Of a DNA stretch of 64,000 bases, positions 11,025 through 21,976 are shown in pieces. The notes below the pieces were generated by a model. That model was not told where the DNA came from and did no database searches. It was given only the letters and a program-made list of their open reading frames with translations. The DNA lies in contig CM070604.1 of the NCBI GenBank assembly GCA_036346395.1, positions 6,867,904-6,931,903 on the forward strand, read 5' to 3'. A program made the translations under genes and the position numbers. The stretch's first letter is position 1; the number at the start of each line of letters is the position of its first letter. This stretch comes from Hsuehochloa calcarea. Lineage: Eukaryota > Streptophyta > Magnoliopsida > Poales > Poaceae.

Positions 11025-11501
11025 TCAGCAGGATCTCACCACAAGAGTAGAAGTGGGCTGAATGTTGACGAGATAGGTGGCAGTGGAAACAGTCTCGGCC
11101 CAAAAGTGAGGTGGAATAGAGGCAGCAATCATCAGGGTACGAGCCGTCTCAAGGAGGTGACGATGCTTACGCTCAGCGACACCATTCTGAGCATGAGCAC
11201 GGGACAAGAATCGAAGCGGCGGGTGCCTGCTCGGCCAAGGAAGGCTGCGAGTAACGAGAGATGTACTCGCCGGTAGTCGGCCACGAAAGACACGAATAGG
11301 AGTGGAAAAATGTGTGCGAACCATAGTAGCAAATTGTTTATAGATAGACAAGGCCTCACTACGGGAAGAGATAAAATATATCCAAGTGTGGCGAGAGAAA
11401 TCATCTATAAAAATGATATAATACCGATAGCCCCCTTTCGAAAGAAAGAGAGCCGGACCCCAAACATCTGAATGAATAAGATCAAATGGTCGCTGAAACA
11501 C
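11025..11501 (-). pseudogene. Copia C integrase core
   Basis: A 158-codon minus frame starts FDLIHSDVWGPA, the first catalytic Asp of the DDE core, followed by FIDDFSRHTWIYF. The second Asp region is scrambled by a frameshift (FRGRLPAST instead of a DNG-type motif), and the block around the catalytic Glu is recognisable by AQNGVAERKHRHLLETARTLM and PPHFWAETVSTATYLVN. The HHCC finger lies upstream in the 12146-11532 frame. A damaged core plus flanking frameshifts indicate loss of function. Confidence 0.87.
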
Positions 11502-11531
11502 AGACTAACTATGAGAATAGGGAAGCTGAAT

Positions 11532-12146
11532 CTATTTCCCTAACTTACAGCCCTGACAATCTAAAGATACGTCTCCTGAGACAGACCCCAGAAGGCCATG
11601 ACGGACTAAAGATGAAAAACAAGATCCACACAGATGACCAAGACGATGATGCCACTGCTGGAAAGAGCTGGTAGACGAAGTGGCAGAAGCAGAAAGACTG
11701 GCGGCGACGGTGGCAGCGGAAGGAAGTTGAAGCCAGTCAAGCTCCCAGAGACGTTGTGAGTCAAGGCGCCGAGGGCTAGAACCAACCAGAGCCCCCGTGT
11801 GGCGGTCCTGAACACAACAAGAGTCAGAGTCAAGAATGACCCAATAACCAAGGTCAGTAATCTGTCCAGTAGAAAGAAACTGCATGGTTAGGCGAGGAAC
11901 ATGAGCAACAGAAGGAACATGAAAAGATAAGTTGCTAAGAGGTCCTCGACCGGAGACAGAAAGAGAGGTACCATCAGCAGTAAGAACACTGATAGGGGAA
12001 TCAAGAGGTGTAATGAAAGACAAAGTGGAAGAATCAAAAGTCATGTGAAATGATGCTCCTAAATCAAGAATCCATGGGGAGGTACCTGACTGTGTAGGAG
12101 GTGGTTTCTCATTGCAGAAGAGTCGATAAAAGAACTGCGAGAACAC
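11532..12146 (-). pseudogene. Copia C protease and GAG-pre-integrase
   Basis: In this 204-codon frame the aspartic protease motif WILDLGASFHMT (residues about 25-36) has Leu in place of the usual Ser of DSGAS. It is followed by VLTADGTSLSVSGRG, a LSTGQITDLG block and the integrase zinc finger WHHRLGH ... CQGCKLGK at the C-terminus (H-H-C-C intact). It continues out of frame from the gag knuckle region upstream. Confidence 0.87.
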
Positions 12147-12202
12147 ATCGAGGAGAACACAGGCGGCAGCGGTGTCGAAGTCGGCTATCTCACCTCGGTG
12201 AG

Positions 12203-13199
12203 CTACTTTGAAGAGTCGATCGCGAGCGTCGATGTAGAAGCACCGGTGCCAGTGCTAGAAGAAGAACGACGTGAAAGATGCCGCTTCTTCTTATAGCACT
12301 GGGACTCAACGTGACCGGCCTTGTCGCAATAGGAGAAGCGAGGACGGCCACCACCACCTGTGGCAGCCGCTGGAGGAGGTAGTGTACTAAAACGTGGAGC
12401 AGTCGGTGTAGCAGGTGGACGAGCAGCGAGCACAGAGGGGAGTGGCATCAGACCAGCACCACTCAGACGAGTCTCCTCTGCATGTATCTCGGTAAGAGCC
12501 TCTGAAAGAGTGACACGAGGGTGGCGTGCAAGAAGCTGGGCATGCCTCTGCTCGAACTCAGGACGAAGGCGAGTAAGGAACTCGTAGACACGCTGAAACT
12601 CCAGGTTAGCACGTACAGCCAGGCAGCATGAACAGGAGCGACAACCAGTAGTACGAAGAGAGTCCAGCTGACACCAGACAGCAGAACTCTGAGCGTAGAA
12701 GGTGTTAACAGTAGCATCACCCTGCTGAAGAGAGTGCTCCTAACGAACAATGACAGGTAGAGAGCATCTCTAGAGGGTTCGTAGCGCTCACGAAGGTGAG
12801 CCCACATCTGGACAGCCGAAGGGATTCCCACAACCTCAGAAGAAAACTGAGACTGTACATTGGCAATGAAGACAGCAGCAGCTCGAGCGTCGTCATCGCA
12901 CCACTGAGTGTAGGCAGTCAATCGATCCATGTAGGAATCCAGAGCCTCTTGGTAGGCAGAGGAAACCTTCTCATCAGCAAGACCAGCAGCATCGATAGCA
13001 ACCTTGTCGGTTTGTCGAAGCGGTAGCGCAATAGACGTAGGCTCCGTTGGGGAGTAGGGCAAGGCGGGCAGGTGACATCGCCAGAGAGAACACCCCAGAG
13101 ACGAAGACCATGCATGTGGATGCGCATGTGAGGCACGAAGTCGGTGTAATTAACACCATCGAAGATCACCGGACAGCGAGGGAGGGAAACGGTACCCAT
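12203..13199 (-). pseudogene. Copia C gag
   Basis: Gag starts at the ATG at 13199 (MGTVSLPRCPVIFDGVNYTDFV), shifts frame into 13062-12463 (VSSAYQEALDSYMDRLTAYTQW, MWAHLRERYEPS) and again into 12448-12203. The last frame carries a zinc knuckle FSYCDKAGHVESQC whose first Cys is replaced by Phe. A long GTG/proline-rich region surrounds it. Three frames and the missing Cys indicate a dead gag. Confidence 0.82.
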
Positions 13200-14045
13200 T
13201 GGTAGGCGGTGCTGGAAGGCGGGGCGACCAAGGTAACGAAGTCTAACAGGTGGCGCTGGACGGCGCGTCGGTTAGAGCGATGTTTTTTTAATACCCGGCA
13301 GGCTCTTCACGGTCCGGCTTTAAAATTTGGCCCACGTTGCCCAAAGCAGAAACGCCCCACGGGAGGGATACCTAGTTTCCTCTGATGGTGGCGGCGGCTT
13401 CCTTAGCAGCGGCGGTTTCGTCGGCGCAACGGCGGCGGCTTCCTCCGGCAGTGGCCCCCAGCGACAAGCGCCCGAGCTCAGTGCTTCAATAGCGGTGACG
13501 GATCCGGGCAGTGGTCGCGGGAGTGGTCGCGGGCGGCGTCGGCCTAGAGGCGGCAACATGGCCTGAGACGTCGACAAGTGGATCCGGCTCGGCGAGAATC
13601 GCGGCGGCGTCGGCTTAGGCGCGCGCGGCTGGAGACGTTCAAGCGAATCCGGCGGTGGCGTCGGCTGGAGGCGGCGTCGGCAACGCCAACAAGCGGATCC
13701 GACTCGGGCAAGGAAGACCCAGCGATGGTGGCGGCGGCGTCGGCTGAGGGGCGATGGCGCGACACAGAGCAGCGTCCGGGAGTCTGCGGCGCGACACGAG
13801 ATACCACCACACGGGGGCGAGCATCAACGGCAGGGGATCGCGCATAGGAGGGACGCCGACCACTGGTTGTCGACTGGAGACGCAGCGCAACATGCAAGCG
13901 TCGACGGCAGCGGAGAAGGTCGACTGGAGACGCAGCGTACGGGAGGAAGGCGCAGCACGCAAGCGTCGACGGCAGCGGAGATGCCGCCGGCGGCCGCTAG
14001 GGCAGGGGAGGACGAGTTGCGCATCCGGGAGAGGTAACCCTAATG
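13200..14045 (-). other. GC-rich untranslated leader of copia C
   Basis: About 850 bp lies between the PBS and the gag ATG. It is dominated by GGC/GCC triplets and includes a tandem repeat of about 50-65 bp (GTCGACTGGAGACGCAGCG at about 13868 and 13917). Long open frames occur on both strands only because of base composition, and no gene is recognised. Confidence 0.65.
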
Positions 14046-14058
14046 GGCTCTGATACCA

Positions 14059-14188
14059 TGTTAGGAATAGCAACTTGTATTCTCAGGGGGTCAATGGGTC
14101 AGTATATATAGACAAGTACAAGAGGTAAATATGCAAATAACCCCTTATAACAATGGGGAATAACATAACTATACATATATCTCTAACA
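14059..14188 (-). repeat. 5' LTR of copia C with adjacent PBS
   Basis: This 130 bp LTR reads TGTTAGG...CTCTAACA. The minus strand at 14046-14058 reads TGGTATCAGAGCC, the initiator-tRNA-Met primer site, directly against the LTR. Confidence 0.93.
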
Positions 14189-14193
14189 CAACT

Positions 14194-14522
14194 GTTGGTT
14201 CTCGTCATCTCAATCGGTCTGAACATAAAGGATAGGCTTGTTGAGAAGTCGTTCAACGTGTCTTTGGAATTTAAGAAAAACCTATTCTACTTCAGACTTG
14301 TGTTTCAAAAGATATATCCAAACAAACTTGCTATAATTAATCATCGATAAAGCTTACAAGGTACTTGGAGCCACCAACAGACTTGGTAGTCAGAGCCCAA
14401 ACATCAGAAAACACAAGTTCTAAACGAGAGGAAGATCTGCTAGTAGAATTTGAAAATGGTAATTGATGGCTTTTAGCCCTTTGACATGCATCACAAATAG
14501 TTGTAACACTTTTATTGGGAGA
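14194..14522 (-). pseudogene. Copia A integrase N-terminal and core part
   Basis: On minus, ICDACQRAKSHQLPFSNST gives the CxxC half of the integrase zinc finger. LELVFSDVW gives the first catalytic Asp and YLVSFIDD the next block. The remainder toward 14194 keeps integrase-like residues but contains stops. It joins 15559 across solo LTR D and 8785 across copia C. Confidence 0.85.
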
Positions 14523-14527
14523 CCAAT

Positions 14528-15553
14528 TGATGCGGGGTGCCCGATCTTCTCGACGTAGAACCTCTCGATAACTTGTGTATCCTGACGAACCACCAGCTGA
14601 TCCCCCGCGCCAATGCACGGACTTGCAACTCTATGGAAAATTCGTCCAAACACACACTTGATTGGATCCTCGCTGACCACAAGCGAAGATCGTCGAACCC
14701 TCAATTCCCAGCGGAAAAGCAAGAACGACCCCTTGTTCTCAACGCCCAATTCCCTCTGTTTTGGCTAAATGCACAACAGGAGAATCAAGCAAAAGCTTTG
14801 AAAATATATTAAACGTGGTCTGAGGTTACAATGGGGGTCTACCCCTCTATATATAGTGCTCCTACTCCTCCTCATGGCTGGCCAAGAGGCCCTACTCCTA
14901 TTCTAATTCGGATTTAGAGTCCTACTCCAATTCCGATACATTACAAAACAAAAAAGGAAACTCTGATTTTACAACCGTCACATTGATTCGATCATATCTT
15001 TTGATCCAGATGGAATTTCGGAGTGAGGGAGGATCCGTTGGATCGGGCTTGAAGTTATCTTTCCAACAAGCCCAAGAACACTCGAATCGGACTCCGTTTG
15101 TGAAAGTTATGGCCGTTTTAATCCAGACTGTCCTGCTGATTCCGAATCCGAATTTGAGGCTGATTCCGAATCCGAATTGAATTATGAGTTGATTCCGAAT
15201 TTGAATTTGGTTGGGCTTGTGGAAGTTTCGAATTTGACTTGGATTCTTAGGCTTCTCTTCCCTTGCTTGTCTCCCACGAGCTTCTCCTCCATTGTGATGG
15301 TCTTTCTTCAAGAACAACCTCATATCCTTCATCTCCGTTCATTATTGAATCTTCCAATCTGAGCACAAACAAAATACTAGTTTTAGGTAGTATGAAATTC
15401 TCATTTAATTTAAAAGGAAATTTAGTGAACAGATTCACCTGTTGGATAAGCTTCTCTTGTTTTTCAACTCTCTTGGTAAGTTCATGTTGTTCTGAGGTAT
15501 TTAATGAATTGAAAATATTATATGAAACAACATAGCTAAGGATGTCCGCATCA
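14528..15553 (-). mobile_element. Solo LTR D (1026 bp)
   Basis: It is bounded by an exact 5-bp duplication CCAAT (14523-14527 and 15554-15558) and starts TGATGCGG and ends CCGCATCA, an 8-bp terminal inverted repeat with TG/CA ends. Removing it joins A's reading frame precisely between the GAG-pre-integrase and the integrase finger. A TATA box on minus (TATATATAG, about 14848-14858) fixes the orientation. No internal coding is present, so it is a solo LTR left by recombination. It contains a GAATCCGAATTTGA-type short direct repeat at 15138-15205. Confidence 0.88.
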
Positions 15554-15558
15554 CCAAT

Positions 15559-15777
15559 CTATATTATTTGACTGAAGGACTTGTTGAACGACTGAGATAG
15601 ATAGATGTCCAAGTCGTCTATGCCATAGCGCGGTAGAAGGTTTTGTGGACAGCAACACCTCCTTGGACATAACTGGCTTGGCTGCGGCAATGGGATACAA
15701 CCCAGCCTGACACTTGCCTTGAATAGCCGTTCTCCTCGTTAATCGATCCTTTACAAAGAAGTATAAAGAAGGAATTA
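15559..15777 (-). pseudogene. Copia A GAG-pre-integrase segment
   Basis: The minus strand encodes FFVKD-like sequence, TRRTAIQGKCQ, then LYPIAA and ALWHRRLGHLS, with the HH half of the integrase zinc finger. It is clearly continuous with 14522 across solo LTR D (the frame is kept) and with 16586 across solo LTR E. Confidence 0.85.
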
Positions 15778-15782
15778 GGATA

Positions 15783-16580
15783 TGATGAGAATCTAGAAAT
15801 TCTTATTTAATTATTTATCTGTAATTCTTATTACGGATAATGACGTCATTATATGGTTCTTGGGTATACCCCTTAATGTTCATAAGAGAGAAGCTGGAGT
15901 CGTAAGATCTTCTACGACTACCTCATGATCGTAAGTTCTTCTACGATCACCTCATGGTCGTAAGTCCTTCTACGACCAGGTCAATTACGACCACTCCATA
16001 GTCGTAAGTCCTTCTACGACTAGCACATGATCGTAAGTTCTTCAACGATCACATCATAGTTGTAAGTGATTCTACGGCCAGGTCAGTTACAACCACCCTA
16101 TAATCAATCGAGCTTACAAACAAGTAGGTCCAATTGATTAAGTCATCTAAACAGTCAGTATACGCCACTATTCTCTAGAATAAGTACACGAAAAATCTAT
16201 CTGTCCTGGTGATAACTGTCTGGCGACGTGGGAGCGTTACTTCTCCAATAGTAATATCCAGTAACTGCGCCATCATCTGAAGCATTAATGTGCCCTTTGG
16301 GCTGGAGAGATTGTCGCCCAAGTACACTATAAAAGGAGGAATCACCAGACGACAGAGAAAAAGAGAGGGGATCAGGAGCACAAAACATTGCATTTCGATC
16401 TTTCTCTTGATCTGTAGCCAACATACTCAATATAGTCACACAGGAGTAGGTTTGTTATTCTCTCCGGAGAAGGCCCGAACCTGTATAAAAATCCTTGTCT
16501 CGTTCTCTCTACGTGATTTAAGTCTTAGAGACCTCCCAATCAAACAATCATTACGTAGGTTCGGTCCTAGAACACCAACA
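15783..16580 (+). mobile_element. Solo LTR E (798 bp)
   Basis: It starts TGATGAGAATC and ends ACACCAACA, with target duplications GGATA (15778-15782) and GGATG (16581-16585). It lies in A between protease and GAG-pre-integrase, and removal rejoins the frame. A TATA box (ACTATAAAAGG, about 16326) and the 3' block CACACAGGAGTAG...GAGACC give plus orientation. Its first 60 bp and last 150 bp are clearly related to solo LTR E' at 54386-54809. Internal domains are absent. Confidence 0.85.
15899..16099 (+). repeat. Tandem array of six short palindromes inside LTR E
   Basis: Six units of about 29-45 bp have the form xTCGTAAG...CTTxTACGAx, each able to fold into a small hairpin. The arm bases change together from unit to unit: GTCGTA/TACGAC, GATCGTA/TACGATC, GGTCGTA/TACGACC. 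Confidence 0.75.
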
Positions 16581-16585
16581 GGATG

Positions 16586-17280
16586 AAATTCAAAGAAAAC
16601 ATTGTTATCGGCAGTGAAATGATGGACCGAAAGAAGATTTCGTGTGACATTGGGAGCATGAAGGACATTCCTAAGACATAAGTTTTTAGACGGTGTAACT
16701 AAATTTGAGTGACCAACGTTGAGAATAGACAAAGCTGAATCATTGGTTGCTTGAAGCTGCTCCTTCCCATTATACCTCTCACACATGGTGAGGTGATCAA
16801 GATCGTTATTGATGTGATTGGTCGCCCCGGTGTGGCTGTGCCAATTGGAATCAATTCCATAGGAAGGGTTTGATGCAAACGCTGCGACGTGATTCTCATC
16901 CACTTGATATGAATGGTCAAAGCGGTGATTACACTTTTGCCACAACACGCCCAACCTTGCCACATAATTGGAACACATGACGCCTTCCTCCTTGGTTGCT
17001 GGTGTTGGCACGGTAGTTCCTATTGCCACCGTACACGTTGTTGCTGCCACGGTAGGCGTTGTCACTGCCGCGGTAGGGAGTGTTCTTCCCTCTACCACCG
17101 CGACCTTTTCCTTGTGGTGTGCCACGGTTGCCTCCTGAATTGTTGCGTGCCACATAGTTCACCGAGAAGCCATCGCCCTAGCTATATGGAGTCGTAGTTG
17201 CTGCGCATGTCTAGCCGTAGCTCAAAGCTCAGCAGATGAGTGTAGACATCGCTTAAGAGCATTGCATCTGCACGTGTGGC
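16586..17280 (-). pseudogene. Copia A late gag and protease
   Basis: On minus, a Gly/Arg/Asn-rich gag tail (NNSGGNRGTPQGKGRGGRGKN) leads to a degenerate zinc knuckle (VFQLCGKVGRVVAKV, lacking the first Cys, the His and the last Cys). The protease DTGA motif is changed to HTGATNH, losing the catalytic Asp, and LCLRNVLHAPNVTRNLLSVHHF follows. The N-terminal two thirds of gag are absent: the sequence at 17280 meets LTR sequence within about 25 bp. Confidence 0.83.
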
Positions 17281-17303
17281 AGCGTTTATATTGTCCAAGT
17301 TCT

Positions 17304-17473
17304 TCCGTGCCAACCAAGGCACTGTAGCCAAACCGAAAATAGAATTACAGATGCATTTACAATTGGACTATCTCTGGCCCTTAAAACGGATTCCAGGAGG
17401 TTCACAGGGAGATTTAACCAGTTTTTCATCTGCAATACGTACAAGTATCTACCATGGACACGCTACTTTAACA
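17304..17473 (-). repeat. Truncated 5' LTR of copia A
   Basis: This 170 bp stretch matches the right part of 1435-1678 at roughly 80% and shares the terminus TTTAACA, followed by the TTTTG duplication (17474-17478). About 75 bp of LTR end, the PBS and early gag are deleted. Confidence 0.8.
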
Positions 17474-17478
17474 TTTTG

Positions 17479-19594
17479 TACCCCAGAAGTACCATGCAAT
17501 GCTTCTATATGTTCTCTGACGAAAAGTGCCTAAATATATTAGCATACAGTAGGTAATGTCACGGGATAGTTGGTAAGCTCTGCACTTCAAAAGATAGTTA
17601 GTAAGCTCTGAACTGTAGTACAATTATTTACAACCGCGTTGGACAGACTAGAACACACGCGCTTTGCATTGCATTTGCTTTCGTGGAGATTGACAGATGA
17701 CAAAGCTTTCGATTAGCCCTCAGCTTCTTTTCGGAGGTTTACAGAGCTTGCAGCAACTCACATGGAATGCGATGTTTCTCCAAGAAGGTTGGAATTAAAG
17801 CAGCACAATTGGCTACTGAGAGAAAAAGGTGAAGGAAAAAAAAGAACGGTTCTGAAGACATTACTCGTACAGCATGTTTCACTGTTCAGTTGAATTGGTA
17901 GCCAACTAACCGTCCTGAAAGAGATACCTGATCTCCTTGAGTATATAGTTCTATGCAGTAACAAAGAGGGACCAAAACTTGTATGCTTTGGAAAATTTAG
18001 ATTCATATATTGACACCAATCTTCTTTCTTCGAAGAAAAGATTTGAAATCGGTAAAACTGATCGAACTCGTGTCTCGCAGTATGCGCCGCATGAGCTGAA
18101 AAAACAAGGGGGATCGATCAACGCAGTGAAGACGATAACCAATGTCAACATCACTTATCGAAATTTTTCACAAAGTTAGGCGTTACACACATATCAGCTT
18201 TGTATTCACTGTCGTTGCCGTTTGCATTCATGCTTGTCATGCCTTCAAAGACAGCAGATGCATCATTATAATCCTGAATCTAGTACTGGAATGGAGCAGA
18301 CTTAACATGACAAATCCTCACCAGCAGCTACTTGTGAGGAAATGCAATCTGAATCTGGTGATGACACATGCTGGGAACTAAAGTCGCCAGAAGACACAAG
18401 AGGAAATAAATTTAGTTAGTACACATATAGCTCAAGAATGCATATGATACACAATGACAATGTGAAAATGCAACATTATTCATCGATCAAATTAAGCTAG
18501 TGTGTTGAGGATATGTGATGCTAAAGCTAGCAAGACGTTATCGGTTACCTCCCCTAGAATAAGAAACAATCAGACAATACATAGTTTATTTGATAATCTT
18601 TTTTCCCTGACAGCCATGCCTTGTTTGTGGCAAAAAGGCTACTCTGATTTATTTTTATTTTTTTGAATTGTTACCCTGCAAAGTATCTTTAACGTTGTGA
18701 TATGCAGGTAGTACGATTTGATACATAATATTGAAAGCAACAAGTTGCTACAGAAATTGTTAGAAATGCACTTTACAAGCAGTTTATGCTGTTCCACAGC
18801 TTTTCAACCCTTGTTCCATCCTTTTTATTACGTACACCTTGCATGCAGAGCTGAATTTCTCAGTAAGAGAATAAAGAGTGTAAAACACACTCCTTAAAGC
18901 AAAAACAATTCACTGCATTTTTTTTTGAATGAAAACAGTAGGAAATTAAGGATCCTACCGTATATATATTATATTATATATAAAAAACATATGGTACAAA
19001 TCAAAATTTACCGGAAGAACAGAGATTCTAATGAAGATTATTGAGTCATTCTTCTATAAAAGGAAGATACTTTTTCTTTGCCCTATGGATAACGATGGCA
19101 AACTCATGCTTGAAGCTTCTTTTCCAGTCATCAAAAGAAGTTCACCACATTTTTCATGTTGTTTTAGCTTTTTGCAGAGGGAACACAGATAAACACCATG
19201 AGGTGTTTCACACATTTAATAAATATGTGCTGTTGGTAGATTAGGGCACACTTCCCTTCCAGCGGTTGAAAACAATCACATCACCAAGTACAAATGGCGC
19301 CAGTATTCAAAAGGGAAATGAAGATAACCTCAATTGGAAGCGTCAATTACAGTGTGGACTAAAACTATTTATTCTCAATGTCATGCCAATCCCAATATCA
19401 CAAGTGGGTATATAGGCGAAAACCTACAACTTCAGAAAAGCAGCAATATTTTGCAACTGAGCTGAGAAAGAAATTGTGTAGGATCGTGGCCGGCGGTCAG
19501 AGGAGGGTGAATGGGATATGCTGTGTCACATTGTATCAACAAGGACAAACATAACAAATTGATCAGAGCAAGCGGTGTACATTACAAGGACTGT
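17479..19594. other. Non-coding stretch between copia A and CACTA J
   Basis: This is AT-rich sequence with no frame above 85 codons and no recognisable domain. A TA-rich tract occurs at 18961-18985. It is the other side of the site that A entered. Confidence 0.5.
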
Positions 19595-19639
19595 CACTAT
19601 TACAAAACAGGCTATACTAGACGCCTTGTTACAAACGGT

Positions 19640-20010
19640 TTCTGGAAATTGTCAGTGTTGTAATTATCACAGACGGTTTTACAAGCATGATCGTCAATAT
19701 TACAAGCGATGGCTAGAACTGCATGTGATACATCATTATCATAGGCGGTTTTTAATAAGAACCATATGTGATACTTTTTAATAAGAACCGTCTGTGATAA
19801 TTGCAATTATCACAGAAGGTTCTTGTTAAGAACTGTCTGTGATACTTCATAGAACGTTTTAAATACAAACCATCTGTGATATTTGTAGAGACCACAAACG
19901 GTTTTAAATACTAACTGTATGTGATAATTCATAAACGGTTCTTATTAAGAACCGTCTGTGATAATGTTGTATCACAGACGGTTTATGGTTGGAAGTGTCT
20001 GTGATATGTA
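19640..20010 (+). repeat. Left subterminal repeats of CACTA J
   Basis: At least ten copies of ATCACAGACGGTTxTTAxTAAGAACCGTCTGTGAT-like motifs alternate in orientation, forming hairpins. These are the expected transposase-binding sites of CACTA elements. Confidence 0.8.
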
Positions 20011-20108
20011 TCTCTTAAACGCTCATTGTCGCTTCGCCTCCCCGATATGTGTCTTTTCGTCTCGTCCCCGATGCGTCGTCTCTTCGTCTCCCATGCCTAA
20101 TTTATTCC

Positions 20109-21887
20109 TGTTAGACCAGGTGGACTGGTCGTAAAAGATCATGTGTATTGGTCGTAGACTTTGTGATGATGAATAATTGACATTTGAGTTGTATTGGCAT
20201 TTGTGGTTATGAAAGTTTCGGTTGTTGGATTTTCAGTGTGAATGGTCAGATCATGTCTTGTATTGGGTGGTCTAATCGATAATACTCGATGATCCTTTTC
20301 GATCGGCTCAGTATTGTAACCAGTGCAAAATGTCTGATTCAGTATTGTAGCTCTGTGTACTGTATCTACAAGTACCGAGTGTTAGTTTTCCAAGTACTAT
20401 AGATCTGAGTACCGAGTGGAAGAGCTCCAAGTAATGTACTCAGTCGTAAGTCGAGGTGTGTATCGAGTACGAAGGGCAGTCAGAGTTGCATGGTCGAAGG
20501 TTAGGAAGCTACAGTGCAAGGTCGATGGTCGAAACTTCAGTGAATGGTCGATGGTGGAAGCTACAGTGACTGGTCGATGATCGAAGCTACAGTGGCTGGT
20601 CGATGGTCGAAAACTACAGTGTCTGGTCGATGGTCGATTGACTGTAGTTGTAGACTTCGTGGTCAGTAGTCGTAGACTTCATGATCGGTAGTCGTGGGCT
20701 TCGTGATCGGTGGTCGTGCGCTTATAGTAAGTTGTCATAGGCCTATGGTAAGTGGTCGTACGCTTCTGGTAAGTGGTTGTAGGCTTTGAGTGCTTCAATA
20801 CTTATTTTCTTCGAGTACCTTGAGTACTCATGTCTAGTTGGCCAGCGGTATGATCGGCGTGTACACAGCGGTACGACCGATTTTACAGAGTTGTCTCAAT
20901 TTGTATTCTGAAAGATCAAATTTATAATCGTGGATGATCTGATTCGTGTTTATTGATACATGTGAGTGTGATATGCGTGTGTGAACTGATATTGGTCAAG
21001 TTGGAGAACCTGTGCCAGGAAAACGTTCTTTGATCTTTGCATGTGCAGGTTGAGCATGGAGATGGTCATGATCGATGAAAGGCGTCTCATAACTAGAAGG
21101 TTTAGAGATATTATCGTGATTTGAGGGGTTTTGGTTACCTTGTTTCACGGAAGAGATAGGGTTATATGTCCGTATTGATAAGGACACGGTTTAACGCCCT
21201 AGCATATAAAGGCGAAGAGGTTATGAGTAACGCGCTCGTAGAAGGCTTCTTGGGGCTTTTGGCGGCGGCGACATTCAGTAGAGAGAGCTTTTTGGTGCTT
21301 TCTTGCTATGGTTTGAGGGGTGCCGTGAGAGCACTTTGTAGACACATAACACGATTGAGAAATAGTAAATCAAGTCGTTTCCAAAGAATTTCAGACATTG
21401 CTGGCGGTTTGTGCTTCTAGGCATTGTGTTCGACTTACACCAGTTCATCATCTTCGATCCGTTCTTCTGTCTTCGACAAGCTCTCGTGTTGATCAGTCTT
21501 CGACTAGTTCCTGTTTCAAGTGATCTTCAACTTATTCTCGCCCATCGTCTTCGATCTGCTTTTGTTCGTTGCAGTGCGTGAATCTCCCGATCCAGAGGGT
21601 GGAAGAGATCTGATAGTCAAATTCTTTCAACTAGGTGATCGTAACTCTCTCGATAAGGTCGACTTCATCTTCTTCGATTACGTCTTGTCTTTGTTCTCCG
21701 GTTGTCGATACTGACATCAATCGCGTAATCGATCACATGATTTCGACCACTACGACGAGGAGAGCAACTCGTATGAGTACATAGTATTCAGTTGTCAGTT
21801 GAATTAGGGGGCAGATTCTTCTTGGTAAATTACAAAAGAAAGCACTATAATCATTCACCCCCTCTGATTGTCGTATTTGATCCTACA
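20109..21887 (+). mobile_element. Solo LTR F (1779 bp) inside CACTA J
   Basis: It begins TGTTAGACCAGG and ends TTTGATCCTACA, with a perfect ATTCC duplication at 20104-20108 and 21888-21892. A TATA-like ATATAAAG at about 21205 gives plus orientation. The terminal block CACCCCCTCTGA...GATCCTACA resembles the inverted start of solo LTR I. No internal coding region remains. Short frames inside (for example 21166-21420) are not supported as genes. Confidence 0.88.
20490..20790 (+). repeat. Tandem repeats within LTR F
   Basis: About five copies of a 26-27 bp unit (TCGATGGTCGAAGCTACAGTGACTGG-like) are followed by 20-25 bp units around GTGGTCGTAGGCTTC. They lie upstream of the putative TATA box, so they could act as promoter elements of the LTR. 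Confidence 0.75.
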
Positions 21888-21976
21888 ATTCCTTGTTTTA
21901 TAAAAATGATCGTTCACCACGAACATGATTCCCCACATCGCTCTACTCACAAGCACAAACAAATAGCAATTACAAA

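Larger units (their letters stand above)
8791..14188 (-). mobile_element. Copia retrotransposon C (nested in A)
   Basis: This element is 5398 bp with 130 bp LTRs (8791-8920 and 14059-14188) differing at 10 positions, so it is older than B. The target duplication is CAACC (8786-8790) / CAACT (14189-14193). Removing C and one copy of the target site restores A's integrase frame. The PBS (14046-14058) is intact and the PPT-like minus tract TTTGAGGGGGGA abuts the 3' LTR. Domains run gag - knuckle - protease - integrase - RT - RNase H on the minus strand with many frameshifts. The LTRs are very short, and a GC-rich leader of about 850 bp precedes gag. Confidence 0.93.
1435..17473 (-). mobile_element. 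Copia retrotransposon A, oldest host of the nested stack
   Basis: The outer ends are fixed by a 5-bp target duplication TTTTG at 1430-1434 and 17474-17478. The 3' LTR is at 1435-1678 and a truncated 5' LTR at 17304-17473; the two are about 80% identical by eye, so the insertion is old. A polypurine-like tract (TTGAGGGGGC on the minus strand) abuts the 3' LTR. Gag knuckle, protease, GAG-pre-integrase, integrase, RT and RNase H follow in Ty1/copia order on the minus strand, interrupted by elements B, C, D and E. Without the inserts A is about 4.0 kb. The PBS and most of gag are missing because the 5' LTR joins directly to late gag. It cannot be autonomous. Confidence 0.88.

Noticed and set aside
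13327..14073. Long GC-rich frames on both strands in the copia C leader
   Set aside because: Composition-driven; no homology recognised and located between PBS and gag.
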